Assembly: GCA_036768485.1 (NCBI GenBank)
Contig: JAVLUZ010000822.1
Coordinates: forward strand, 369,557 to 433,556
Length of the DNA: 64,000 bases
From: Mermis nigrescens
Taxonomy: Eukaryota; Nematoda; Enoplea; Mermithida; Mermithidae
Direction of reading: 5' to 3'
Below the pieces are notes generated by a model, which was given only the letters and a program-made list of their open reading frames with translations, was not told the origin of the DNA and made no database searches. The number at the start of each line of letters is the position of its first letter. Positions within the stretch are counted from its first letter, which is position 1. Shown here piece after piece: positions 23,776 through 35,410 of the stretch. The position numbers and the translations under genes were made by a program.

Positions 23776-23848
23776 TACAAGGCCGTAGTTTGGGGCGGAG
23801 GGGCGGTCGCCTCCCCGCATTGGCTGGAAAAAATATTTTTGAAAGATA
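23776..23848 (+). mobile_element. family-n MITE left part
   Basis: CAAGGCCGTAGTTTGGGG followed by 'cgcattggctggaaaaaa' matches the start of family n at 21619 and 43750. It is cut by the family-a insertion that follows. Confidence 0.65.
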
Positions 23849-24304
23849 CAGTGCTTTTTTGTATTCAGCAAAGATTTTTCCCGATGTACAAAGACTTTTC
23901 GGGACCGTCTTTGTACATGTACAAAGATTTTTGGGAAGACAAAAATTGCAAAAAAGGTCTAAAATTGGCAGAAATTTTGGCGATTCGCGCCGAAATGAGT
24001 AATTATGTATGTATATATATATATATATCCTTATAATGGCAGACATTGCATTTTAGAAGGAAAAATGTCAAATTTTTCGGCGCTTCGCGCCATTTAATGA
24101 CGATTTTTAGTGATTTTTGCATTTAGAGACCCGTAAACTAGCTGAAATACACTACCAAAAGTCGAACACCTCTGTTTTTACAACACTAAAATCGCTACTG
24201 TACCATGTTATAGTACCCAAAAATTTGTGTGTACAAAATGTACAAAGACTTTTGGGGACCATCTTTATAAATATACAAACGGACCTTGTACAAAAGAAAC
24301 ACTG
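23849..24304 (+). mobile_element. hAT MITE family a, intact with exact target duplication
   Basis: 456 bp from CAGTGCTTTTTTGTATTC to AAAAGAAACACTG, flanked by exact GAAAGATA (23841-23848 and 24305-24312). It landed in a family-n fragment. A short (TA)n run near 24010 lies inside. No gene content. Confidence 0.94.
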
Positions 24305-24658
24305 GAAAGATACATACATAGCAGAATGCAATGGAATGATGGAGAAATATTTAATATGAAATTTTCAGATTTTTCTGGACGCGGTTTGGATTTTTTAATT
24401 TTTAATATTTAATATTTTTATTTTTAGGGTATGCCCCCAAGTATGCGCGTGTAACTTTCGGGTAAATATTACTGAAATGTTGAATCATAAATCTTGCTAT
24501 TTGTAGACGGGCCTGTAGCTTGAAAGTTTGAAAGTTGTAAAAATTTTGTTTGGCACAAGGATTCCTCGGAGGAAAGAAAATTTCTCCAACTGCTTTCAAT
24601 AGAACATGTTAGTTGATTTGTTTGATCTAGAGGTGGGTTTAAGGGAGGTGGCAGCCGG

Positions 24659-25049
24659 TATACATGTGCAGCATGGGAAATCCGGGGGAGGGGTGGGGGT
24701 ACAGGCCCAAAAATTTTGTAAAAAGTGCCTTTTGGGGCTAAAAACAATGAGTACTCGTCAAAATCACTGTTTTTTGACGTTTCACACAATGCTCGCTCTT
24801 TCTAGAACAGAAACATTAAAAAAATCTGAAAAAATTGAGTAAATAGAACAAAATATCGTCAAAAAATGTGCTTATGGCGCGAAGCGCCGAAAATTTGAGA
24901 TTTTTGAGCCAAAAATGAGCTAAAAACGCCTGAAAAGGCACACTTTTTACAACTTTGTCAACTTTTACAAAAAATCGATTACTCTTTTGGGTCGCAGACA
25001 TTTTACGGGGGTGAGTTTTTATTCTGGGGGTTCCCCAAGAAGACGTATG
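24659..25049 (+). mobile_element. family-c MITE
   Basis: Starts TATACATGTGCAGCATGGG and carries the usual 'aaaaatgtgcttatggcgcg' hairpin region, closing near GACGTATG. Target flanks do not match, so it is old. 24313-24658 shows nothing. 25070-25220 contains a family-e-like piece ('ggatatgtaatttgcaatga') and 25520-25570 a family-j end. Confidence 0.65.
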
Positions 25050-25985
25050 GGGGCTGCCCACTATCGGCGTAAAATACTTGACGTGATTAGGAATGGATAT
25101 GTAATTTGCAATGATTTTTGGCCGTCGATGATCATGATTTCTTGTAAGTTATGTATATTTCGGCGCTTGGAATCCATTTTTGTAGCGTCAAACATTTTCA
25201 TGACTCCTAAGCACAAAGTTTAGAAATTTCCAATGCTCATGCTACAAATACAGGAGATCCAGCAGTCGTTCACGTCTCTTAACGTCCTTCCGCGTGAATA
25301 TCAAACATTTTCGCGTCGGATTTTCGCAAAAATTAACAAAACTTTGACTATTATTTCGCGCGAAATTATCGGAAATATTTTCCGAGAAATAGTTGCAAAA
25401 AAGTGATTTCAATTAAAAGTAGACAGCGTAAAACACTTAAAAAAGGCAGTTTCGCTTGTGTCTAGCGTATTTTTGGAGCTGTTTTAAGCTGTTTTGAGAG
25501 AAGCTAGGGTACCGTCCCCTTATCATACATGCACATAGGGGGGTGAGAGGGTATTACCCCTTCCTGACGGGTCAGCCGGACAGGTACATCCGGCGATTTA
25601 GAACTGATGTAGGTAACGTTTTTTGCATAATTTTGAGGTCAAAAGCAGTAAAGAAAGTCAAAATTTTTCTGGCGCGTCAAATTGGTACTTTTAAGTAATT
25701 TTTACTCGAAACGCACCCAAAATTATTGAATTTTCGTCTTTTTAGAGTTAAAAGTGATGTAATGCGGTCCAAATGGACTAAAAATGCTTTTAAAATGTGA
25801 TATGACCACGATAAAACGTTTTATAGGCTATTTTGACCATTTTGATCGTAAAACAGCAAAAAAATCGTGAACGTTAAATTTACTGTTTTGGATTTCTGGG
25901 ATGTCACCCCCTGCTGACCCTGACCTTGTGCACCTATGCCCTTCATGGGAATCCCAGATCCTCCACTGGATTCGTCCATACGTGC

Positions 25986-27066
25986 AGTGCCGGATCTAGG
26001 ATTTTCATAAGGGGAGCGGTATACCAACTGTTCCTAAAACAGTCAAAAATAGGTCCGAAAATTTGCTCTTCACCTGCGGAATAGTGTTTTTTCGGCGTGT
26101 TAAATTGTCTACTTTAATTTAAAATCATTTTTTATGCAACATTTTGTCAAAAAACTTTGAAATTCTCGAGAATTTGGTGCTAAAAAATCGTTAAATTTTT
26201 TGACCTAAGCGAAATTTGATAAATTCAGGCGAAAAGACCTTCAAAAAGCTTGATTTGCTGCCATAAGTGGGCAATGCCGCGCCACCGGGTGGCGCCAGAT
26301 GGCACTTCGGTATCATCAGATCCCCAGCTGGGTGGCGCCAGAAAAAAACAGTTTTTGATTGGGGAGGGGGTAGAATTTTTCGACCCAAAAATAAAAAAGT
26401 GTGAAAATGCTACAACCAACCAACTAGCCAACCAACTAGCCAGCCAACCAACCAACCAACCAACCAACCAAACAATCAACCAACCAGCCGAACAACCAAC
26501 CAACCAACTAACCGGCCAACTAACCAGCCAACTAGCCAACCAAACAATCAACCAACCAGCCGAACAACCAACCAACCAACTAACCGGCCAACTAACCAGT
26601 CAACTAGCCAACCAACCAACCACCTACCCAATCAAAGAACTAACCAACTGACCAAACAAACAACCAACCAACCAAACAACCTCAACAAAAGGGACCCCGC
26701 TACCTTCAGAACCAAAATCCATTGTCCAGGTATGTTTGCTGCTCGATTTGCTGTATTTGCAGCATTTGACGCCGAACGTCGAAAATTTTAAAAAGTTATG
26801 CTTGAAAGTAGGATAAATCTATGCCGAAATAGCTGTTTCTGCACTTGAGACTGATTTTGAGCAAAAAATGGCTTCTAGGTCGCCAAGAAAGTGAATATAT
26901 GTCATTAATAGTCATTATCCGGCGCTAAAAATTTTGAAAAATTGTGATCACTGACGGGCAAAAATCGTTGCAAATTACGTATCTATTCTTTATACCGCCA
27001 ACTATTTTTGGTCTATGAGGGGAAGGGTGGGCGGCCGCTTCCCGCGCCTCCTTTAATCCGCCCCTG
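25986..27066 (+). mobile_element. hAT-like family e, long copy carrying a CCAA-type microsatellite
   Basis: From CAGTGCCGGATCTAGG to CTTTAATCCGCCCCTG, 1,081 bp. Flanks CATACGTG and TATACATA agree at 5 of 8. Both halves match, in inverse, the two parts of the family-e element at 36789-38749. A 280-bp CCAA-rich microsatellite is embedded. No transposase. Confidence 0.7.
26410..26690 (+). repeat. (CCAA)n-type microsatellite with 72-bp higher-order unit
   Basis: Variants of AACC/AACT repeats. The phrase AAACAATCAACCAACCAGCC occurs at about 26470 and again at 26542, giving a 72-bp higher-order period. Open frames on both strands (NQPT or WLVG repeats) are artefacts of the period. Confidence 0.9.
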
Positions 27067-27463
27067 TATACATAATTCTGGGGGTTCATCCCCCTAAAAA
27101 AATTTATACCCCTTCTCCTGGAATTCGCAATTTTTCAAAAGTTTTCAGTACCTACATAATTTAACCGAAAATAAGCAGAAAACGTGCTTTTTTCAAGCGT
27201 GTTAAACTATCTAATTGCTCAAAAGTGTCCAATTTTCCGCGCTTCGCACCGTATACTCATGTTTCGACTATATTTTGTTCAATTTATTAAGTTTTTTGTT
27301 GATTTTTTCAAAATTTTTCAGATTTTTATGCTCTAGAAGAATAGAGCATCGTGAGAAATGCCCAAAACTACGATTTTGACGCATGCCAGCCGTTTTCGGG
27401 CCCAAAAAGGGCACTTCGAAATTTTCCGCCCCTCCCCCAAGATTCCCATGCTGTGCATGTCCG
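27067..27463 (-). mobile_element. family-c MITE abutting family e
   Basis: Starts TATACATAATTCTGGGGG and ends CCATGCTGTGCATGTCCG. It contains the 'tgctctagaagaatagagcatcgtgagaaa' core of the family and lies immediately 5' of exon 9. Confidence 0.65.
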
Positions 27464-27501
27464 GTTTTGTCCAAAGCATTATTTCGTTGCGCGTGCTTTA
27501 G

Positions 27502-28070
27502 GAGCTCTCGCACGGATACGACGTCGAAGCAGCGTCAATCTTCGTCGTTGAATCCGTCTCGGTCAACGTCGCCCAATTCGACGAATCCGTTATCGAATCC
27601 GAACGCTTCTTCGTCGTCGTCGGCTTCCTGCTGCAATTACCCAATGAGCTTCCACGCTTCGACTTTGGCTCCGCCCACCGAGCAATCGAATCGCGACGCC
27701 GGGCGGCGAAAGCGGGTCGCGTCGCCGACGCCTTTGTTCGACGATATGCCCCCTTTGACGACCGAGCCGAAGTCGGGCGGTTCAGCCAACTTGTCGCTGA
27801 GGCCGCGCCCGCCAACCGACTCGGCGACACCGTTTTCGGACGATTCGTCGGCGACGGCGCTGACGCCGGACGTTCGCTTGACGTTGCCGCCGTCGGTGTC
27901 GCACACCAGCTACGCTAACGTCGCCGCCCAGTCGGCGACGTCGTCGTCGAAAGTGTCGCCGAGAAACGCTGTCGCGTCGGCTAAGCCGGACGACGGCGAT
28001 ACGGCGAGGCGCGCCGTTGGATTGGACGGGGGCGGTGTCGAAACCGGTCGACCGACCAATAGGATTTCGG
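27502..28070 (+). CDS. Gene 1 exon 9, Ser/Pro/Thr-rich
   Basis: A 569-bp exon. Acceptor GTGCTTTAG completes a Trp codon with the two bases of exon 8 (...NRMSW-SSRTDTTSK). Donor TCGG|GTGAGA leaves one base. It encodes a CpG-rich, disordered segment: poly-Ser (SSSSSASCC), SPTPLFDDMPPLTTEPKSGG, PDVRLTLPPSVSHTSYANVA, then RRAVGLDGGG. The TSYANVAAQS motif echoes PSYAKIASAP at the end of exon 8, hinting at a repeated short linear motif. Two frames on the other strand are shadows. Confidence 0.85.
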
Positions 28071-28365
28071 GTGAGACTAGGGCGTATTTTTACGTATGAG
28101 TATTAATTAATACAGTAAGTGATCGCATGCTGTTTTCATTAAAAGTTCGGCAATCTATTTTAAATACATATGCTTGTCATATATGCACAAGATCAGGGCC
28201 GGCGGGGGTGGCGATGGGGGGCGGTTAAATCCCCGAAATCGAGATCAGTTAATGTTGTGTTCCCGCCTTTTTGCTGGTCAAATGACGAAAATGATCGAAA
28301 TAGCTCACATATATACGTGTAAAATGATTTTGCGTGATAATACCGCACTTTTAGTCCATTTTAAC

Positions 28366-29156
28366 CATACATGCACAGCATGGAAATTCTAGCGGGGTTG
28401 AGATTCTAAAGTGCCTTTTTTGGGCCTAAAAATAGTGAGTACGCTTTAAAAACATCGTTTTTCGGCGTTTCTGACGATGCTCCTTTTTCTAGAGCATAAA
28501 ACACAAAAAATTTAAAAAAATCAAAAAGTCGAATAATTTGAACAAAATGTAGTTAAAATTTGAGCATATGGCGCGAAGCGCCAAAAATTTGATACCTCTG
28601 TGCAAATACAGTTGTCGCCATGAAAGATGACGCGCCATCACCCTCAGAATTATAATGGATGGTGCGTCGCGAGCGCCGAGTTACGTCCATCATGCGCCAT
28701 CATCTCTTTTTCTATTAAGCGCCATTAACCTCCATCATCCCGTTAATCTGGCGATGCGGACGGCACAATTTAGCTATTAATAGCGCCAACAATAAGCAAG
28801 CGCGCCAGCATTCACGTACACGCTTCCTTGTTGGCGCTATTAATAGCTAAATTGCGCCGTCCGCATCGCCAGATTAACGGGATGATGGAGGTTAATGGCG
28901 CTTAATAGAAAAAAGAGATGATGGCGCATGATGGACGTAACGCGGCGCTCGCGACGCACCATCCATCCATTATAATTCGGAGGGTGATGGCGCGTCATCT
29001 TTCATGGCGACCACTGTAGATAGCTAAAAACGCTTGAAAAAGCACCACTTCTGCAAATTTTTATGAAATTTTTGGAAACTTGAAAAATTGCAAATTCTGG
29101 GTGGGAATTTCTGAGGGGGGGTAAAAATCCTTCCCAAACCCCCTTGATCATGTCTG
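28366..29156 (+). mobile_element. hAT MITE family c split by a mariner-type hairpin
   Basis: Ends CATACATGCACAGCATGG and CTTGATCATGTCTG. Flanks ATTTTAAC and ATTTTTAC match at 7 of 8. The interior is interrupted at the family's GCAAATAGATAGC site by the 408-bp element at 28609. Confidence 0.88.
28609..29016. mobile_element. Tc1/mariner-type MITE, near-perfect long hairpin
   Basis: A 408-bp element, CAGTTGTCGCCATG to CATGGCGACCACTG, with TA on both sides. Arms of about 185 bp (28609-28791 and 28829-29016) are almost perfect reverse complements around a loop of about 37 bp. Other family-c copies show the empty site GCAAATAGATAGC, proving a TA duplication. No transposase. A transcript through it would fold into long double-stranded RNA. 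Confidence 0.92.
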
Positions 29157-29374
29157 ATTTTTACTGCATTATAATTTTTTAATTATAAAAATGTTAAAAT
29201 TGATCAATTTGATGATAAATTTCGTTTTTAGACCAGTCTGACTAAATTCGGACGCTTTTGAGTATTTTTTAACTTTACATATTACTGCTTTTGTCCTCAA
29301 AAATGATACGGAAAATGTCAGCTCCGAATCACTGGATAGTATCTGCCTGTTTGACCCTTTAGCAGGGTAATACT

Positions 29375-29642
29375 CATAGGTGGGTGGCACCAAAAGTCTG
29401 GGAGTGCAAGATTTTTTTCAAAGGTCAAAAAATGGCCTTAAGATTGGTGGTATGGCGAAAAACACCATTTTTTAACGTTTCTCATCGAGCACTATTTATT
29501 GGCTTAAAAAATTGCGGAAAAAAAACAAAAAAATTTCAAAAATTGAATTCTTGGGGGGGGGGGTATTTTGGCTTCTGGGGGTATTTTAATTTCTGGGGGC
29601 GGTTTATACCCCACCTCCCCGAACCCCCTAGGCCCAGGTGTG
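29375..29642 (+). mobile_element. hAT MITE family d
   Basis: 268 bp from CATAGGTGGGTGGCACC to GCCCAGGTGTG. Flanks GTAATACT and GTAATACC match at 7 of 8. From 29643 to 30127 nothing else is recognised. Confidence 0.88.
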
Positions 29643-30127
29643 GTAATACCCCTTCCCCATGCACATGTCTGAAACGTACGCTCTTTTCATAAAAGTTCGA
29701 AAATCGATGTTACATTTGTTTGCAAGAAATAATGCGTTTGAATTAGCCCTGCGATTTTTTATTAATATGTTTACTTTAACAGTACAAGAACGTTCATTGA
29801 ACAAACCTAATCACATTCGCTGAGGAGGAACTTGGGCGAGTTAGTATAAATGTTGAGAGTAAGACATAGATATGTATATGTATGTACGTTATGCGTTTAT
29901 AAAGTTGGAACTTGGGCGGTGAGTCGAAAAAATTTAAAATTCTTCCTTGGGCTCAGAATCGCTGGTTGCGCATAAGAAACATAATTTTTGATGTTTGTGA
30001 GAATATTATTTGTTGCCAAATGTTGAAAACGTGAAAATTTTGAATAAAAATTCCGTAAAATTGAATTTAATGTAGTCAAAAATGGCTATTCCGCGAATTG
30101 TGTGATTTAAAAAATTATTGCTCGCGG

Positions 30128-30577
30128 CAGTGTTTTTTGTATTCGGCAAAGATTCCTTCCGATGTACAAAGATTTTTCGGGACCGCCTTTGTATCTGTAC
30201 AACGATTTTTGGGAAGACAAAAATTGCAAAAAAGGTCTAAAATTCGCAAAAATTTTCGGCGCTTCGCGACGAAATGAGTAATTGTGTGTTCTATATATCT
30301 TTATAAAGACAGAAAGTGCATTTCAAAAGGAAAAATGTCGAATTTTTCGGTGCTTCGCGCCATTTGAAGCCGATTCTTAGTGATTTTTGCCCTTAGGGAC
30401 CCAGAAATTAGCAAAACTGTACTACCATAAGTCGAACAACTCTGTTTTCACCACACTAAAATCGATACTGTACCATATTATAGTACCCAAAAATTTGTGG
30501 TTACAAAATGTACAAAAGACTTTTTGGGGACCATATTTGTACGTGTACAAACGGACCTTGTACAAAAAAAAACACTG
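30128..30577 (+). mobile_element. hAT MITE family a
   Basis: 450 bp from CAGTGTTTTTTGTATTCGG to AAAAAAAACACTG. Flanks GCTCGCGG and GCACGCGG match at 7 of 8. Full-length and close to the family consensus. Confidence 0.92.
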
Positions 30578-30621
30578 GCACGCGGTAACTTTTAAGTTGT
30601 CTTTGACAAAATCGTGCTATA

Positions 30622-31317
30622 CAGGGTGGGTCAAAAAACAAATCGCCTATCGGACCTTGTAACATCTTAACGACGAGAGCAATTGGAATGCGGTTTGCTT
30701 TGACAAAAAGCCTATCACCCCTACATTGAGAAGTTAAAGTGATAATTATACTTACCAAGCTTTCGAAAACTTACATGCAATTCAGCAAAAGTAGTTATTT
30801 CGAGTCATGAAGACAATTTTACAGCACTAAGGGGCACTTGAGTGAAACCACTTCTATTCTAACTATCATCATAGTGATTTGCTTAATGGAATTTTGGGTT
30901 ATTGTGAAATAATAAAGCTTTGATCCAAAGTTGTACGTTTTGGCAACTGCTTGCAAATTAAAAACATTGATTATTAAAGCAGTAAGTTGTAGACAAAATG
31001 TATTCGTTTTACTTAGGCCGCACTAATCAAACTAAAAATATGTAAATACAGTAATAAATAAAGACTTTCATATCGTATGAAACAAACCGCATTTGATTAT
31101 TTTTTTCTGTTGAAAAGTTATAATGTTGTAAACATAGCTTATTTTATGCACAGAAAGTCATGATAAAACGACTTTTACTAAATTTAGTGTAAATCAATGG
31201 CGTCTAAACCAGCATAATTGAAACTTTACTACATTCGTGCAGTAAACTGCGTGCAGTTTAGTAAAGTATTTAAGAAAGTATAAGGTCCAATATGCGATTC
31301 GTTTTTTACCCACTCAG
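30622..31317. mobile_element. Tc1/mariner-like non-autonomous element
   Basis: Terminal inverted repeats of about 37 bp: CAGGGTGGGTCAAAAAAC on the left and GTTTTTTACCCACTCAG on the right, both followed inwards by a GGACCTT box. TA flanks both ends. The 696-bp interior has no transposase frame and no DD34D-type coding is visible, so it is deleted or decayed. It lies 44 bp from a family-a copy. Confidence 0.85.
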
Positions 31318-31535
31318 TACGTATCACTTACCCTAAATTTTGTAAACAAAATTATTGGGATTTACATATGTAGTTACATGAGAAATTTTTTTATGACTAA
31401 GGCCGAATCTATAAATTCTCTAGTCTAATTCTGACTAGTACGAAGAATGAATTGCGAATTGAAGCATAACTATGACAGTTAAGCTTGATTATGTTTCAGG
31501 AGTAAATATGAAGTAATAAAACAGTGTCATTTATT

Positions 31536-32932
31536 CAGAGGCGTAGCCAGGATTTTGGTTCGGGGGGCATACACAAAAAATTTTTCAAGACTACTTTTGC
31601 ATTGAATGCCAGTTCCGTTATGTACCTATAGTAAAACTGAGTTTTTCGACCTTTAATAGTGTATCCTAGCTAATTTATGAGTTTCTGATGATCAAAAATG
31701 CAAAAGTGTGAAGCGGCGCGAAGCGCCAAAACTTTTAAAATCTTTACCGTTTTCATGTAGAATTTACGGCCTTTTTATTAAAAACTGTTCGGAAATCATA
31801 AGTAACGCAAAGCACCAAGGAATTTACTATTTTTTTACCGCTCTTAACATTTTGCAGCTCTGTGAATACTAAAATTATCAAATTTGTACAAAACAATATT
31901 GACACTCTAAGCTTCTAAACTGCGAGTTACTAGCTTAGTAAGTAGATATTTCGCCTGATCTAGGCTTTTAAACGCAATACTGGAGCTTTGCAAAAAAAGA
32001 ACAATAACCAGGGGTGCTATGCGCCGGAAAATTTTAACGTTTTTGCTTTTTGAACTCCATTTATACCGCTTATATCATACAGAATAGACAAACGAATTCC
32101 GGAGCGAAGCGCCGGAAAAGTTTTAGAAATTCCTAACCCTTTCACCTTTTTGTCTTCCCAAAAATCTCGTTGCACATGTTCTACGAGATTTTGCGACTGG
32201 AGGGTCTGTGGTGGAGCGCCCAAGCGCCCCCAGCGGGATCCAGGGCAGGACCCCGGAAAATTTTGTAAAAAAATACATTAATGGTAAATACTAACGTCGC
32301 AAAATTAGCCAAATCTCGGTTCTGAATTAAGCCCAAAAACACTCCTACATTGTAAATGATTTTTGAGCTGAAATGCGTTTTTCGACCTCTGCTAAGTATA
32401 TAGCGCAGCAACGGGTCGCTGCCAATAAGATATAGAAAGATGGATCAATGAAAATTTTGTTCTTACCGTTTTCAGGCCCATTTGTGGCCTTCTTATTGTA
32501 GTTCAGAGAACAAGAAATGCGCAAAAAATAAGAAAATTTGGCCATTCCATATTATTTATAATAGGATTATGTATCCTTCTAAAGAAAGACTTAAAAAAAG
32601 AAAAGAATAGACAAACTGGTATGCAATCATTTTCGCACTTTTACTATATGCTCAACAAGTATGCGCAGTTTCATTCAACGAACAAATAGAGCATCAAATC
32701 ACTAAAGCGATGTGAATTACTGGATTATTCTAGCTAATTAAAGCTCTTTAACTCATTGGATCTATATGACAATAAATATAATAATGACACGGCGCAAAGC
32801 GCCTGAAAATTTTGACGTTTTTGCCTTTTGGAACTCAATTTTCTGGACACAGTTTTTACACTAGAAAAATCAACAAAATTTTAGAAAAATTTTGGGGGGC
32901 ATGTGCCCCAATGCCCCCTGGCTACGCCTATG
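31536..32932. mobile_element. hAT-like element with CAGAGGCGTAGCCAGG ends
   Basis: 1,397 bp from CAGAGGCGTAGCCAGG to CCTGGCTACGCCTATG. Flanks CATTTATT and CATTCATT match at 7 of 8. The interior holds several GGCGC boxes and an embedded segment near 32175-32260 (CCCCCAGCGGGATCCAGG) that recurs inverted near 52676. Minus-strand frames of 66-76 codons show no transposase motif. Confidence 0.85.
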
Positions 32933-33204
32933 CATTCATTGCAAAAATTTTATTCAAAAGCACAATTAATCCTCTTCAGTAGCACTGATTTTATTATTAG
33001 ACATTTCTTCTACATATATCAGCAGCTAACACGTATTGATCATCACCAGATTTACTATCCTGAATATATAAAAATATAATGTATTATTAGGAATGAAGCC
33101 TGGTTGAGAATTATGAAAACAATTAATTGATTCCTAATTTTCATGCTGATACTTAAATTTGTAGAAGTAAGGTAGACATAAAAGCAAATAGAGATTAAGA
33201 CGAG

Positions 33205-33853
33205 AATTGCAAGAAAGGTCTGAAATTCGCAAAAATTTTCGCGCTACGCGCCGAAATGAGTAATTGTGTGTTCTACATATCTTTATAATGACAGAAATTA
33301 CATTTCAAAAGGAAACATGTCATATTTTTCGGCGCTTCGCGCCGTTTTAAGACGATCCTTAATGACTTTTGCCCTTACCCAGAAATTAGCTAAAATAGAC
33401 TATCAAAAGGCGAACAACTCCGTTTTTACTACACTAAAATTGCTACTGTACCATATTCCAGTACCCAAAAATTTGTGTGTACAAAATGTACAAAGATTTT
33501 TGGGAAGACAAAAACTATAATATCATTCCCAAAAATTTTCGGCGCTTTGCGCCGAAATGAGTGTTCTTTGTCCTATATATCTTTAAAATGGCAGAATTTG
33601 CATTTAAAATGGAAAAATGTCAAATTTTTGGGCGCTTTGAGCCGTTTTGAAACCATTTTTAGAAATTTTTGGCGTCAGAAACCCAGAAATTAGCTAAAAT
33701 ACACTACCAAAGATCAAAAGCCCTGTTTTACCACACTAAAATTGCTACTGTACTATAATTTAATACACAAAAAGTTATATGTACAAAATGTACAAAGACT
33801 TTTAGGGATCATCTTTGTACATGTACAAACGAAAATTGTTAAAAAAACACTTG
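33205..33853 (+). mobile_element. family-a MITE dimer
   Basis: Two family-a units in tandem. The first runs from its interior to 'gtgtgtacaaaatgtacaaagatt', where the second unit begins without an intervening CAGTG terminus. It ends at TTAAAAAAACACTTG. The 5' terminus is lost. Confidence 0.78.
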
Positions 33854-34237
33854 TACACAGTAGACACACGATATACAACAAGTACAAAGATGGCGTTGGA
33901 ATTTCGAGTAAACAAAGGCTTGCCTTCGTTTGTGAGACACGTAAAAATAAAGGTGTGGCTTTTCCCTTAAGTGTCTCGTCATTTTAGCGATCGCTAGTGA
34001 TTCATTTATAGTCGAACTTTTTAAAAATGGAAACAGATGCGGAGCGGATACCATGCTTAGATGAGTCAGCTTTTGTTCTTAGTACATGGTTGCTTGCTGT
34101 TTATATAGTTAAAGTTACTGTTGTGAGCATATTTTTAACAAAACTTTAAGTGACTAGAAGATGAATTGAGCTGAATGGCGTCGTCTGTGGTTAGTTATAT
34201 TGCACATTGTCTAAATTTGAATACGAATAAAAAACTG

Positions 34238-34500
34238 CCTTGAAAAAAGCTTCGGCCTTCGGCCTTTTTTCCTTCTAGCTTCGGCCGAAGCCGAAGCTTC
34301 GGTCGTTCCCTGTCCCCCATCTCTCCCCCAAGCTAGAAAATTTTCAACTCCCCCTGCCCCGATTTTTGAAAAAAAAATCAAATTTTTCGCCGTTTTTTGG
34401 TGTTTTTGGCCGTTTTTGACCACTGGAGGCCGTTAACCCCTATCCGTAAAAATGGCCAGGGACCCCACCCCCTAACCTGAACTTCCAAGCCGTTAAATGT
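34238..34500 (-). repeat. GC-rich block fused to a family-b remnant
   Basis: 34238-34310 is GCTTCGGCC repeats. It is joined to 34320-34500, a family-b copy in inverse ending GCCGTTAAATGTATG. From 34501 to 34954 nothing clear is seen, apart from a phrase near 34730-34780 ('ggcttttctcctaaacctgg') that recurs near 39975. Confidence 0.55.
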
Positions 34501-34954
34501 ATGCTCCATATGTATTTTTGTGCGTAGTCATCTTGAATGACTTACGACTTAGATACGCAGACAATTTTGCTAGTCGCATGATATGCATTTTGTTTACCAC
34601 CCTCACTAAAAAAATAATATTGTAGCGCACACTTAGAATTACCAACTGAAACTTTGCAAGAGTGAAGTCCATTGTTTGCTTGCATGTTTAAAATAATTTT
34701 ATAATACGGGAAAGACTTATTCCAAATCGAGGGCTTTTCTCCTAAACCTGGTTCGAGTTTTGGCGCTAAAACTTTTTCGAATTCTGGCCAAAAGAGTGAT
34801 GGCTGCTGTATAATTTACTAGCCAATGCTCGTGAACTGCTTATATTTTATGAGTTTCGAGAGACAAACAAACATAAAAAATTATATTTAATACAGTTGAC
34901 ATATTTTGCTGTATCGTTACAGTAAGTGTTGTTCAAAATAGGTCCCACTCCTTA

Positions 34955-35048
34955 CCATCGCCATACCACCATTTTTAAGATCATTCTTTGATCTTTAAGA
35001 ATTCTAGCACCCCCTCCAGAATTTTGGTGCTGCCAACCTACATATGGT
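34955..35048 (-). mobile_element. family-d MITE fragment
   Basis: Contains 'ccataccaccatttttaag' and ends 'gaattttggtgctgccaacc', the terminal third of family d. 35049-35410 shows nothing. Confidence 0.55.
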
Positions 35049-35410
35049 CCCAACTCAAATGTCCCGTTCCAGCCTTGAAAAATGGCAACCCTTCTCGCAC
35101 TCTCTAGAGCTGAAAAACTAATACCGGATTACCTCTATCAGCGTTGATAGTCAGTTTTACACGGTGGCCAAAATAATCTGCATTCTGTACACGAAATTTC
35201 GTTCATATTTTTATATGAGCTTTTAAATGAAACCATTTTGGCGAAATGTTTAAGTAATATTTTGCGTCGAAACTCAAATCATGTCGGTTTAGCAGGAAAT
35301 CCCTGGATTTAAGAGAATCTTTCTCATCTCACAAATTTTTACCAAATGATCAAGCACACATTGGCCTACACTATTGTAAAATTTAAAGTGCCAATTTCAA
35401 TTATGTGCTG

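Noticed and set aside
26225..26651. Frames of 116 and 133 codons with NQPTNQ or WLVGWLV repeats
   Set aside because: They come from the CCAA-type microsatellite. Both strands are open because the repeat lacks stops.
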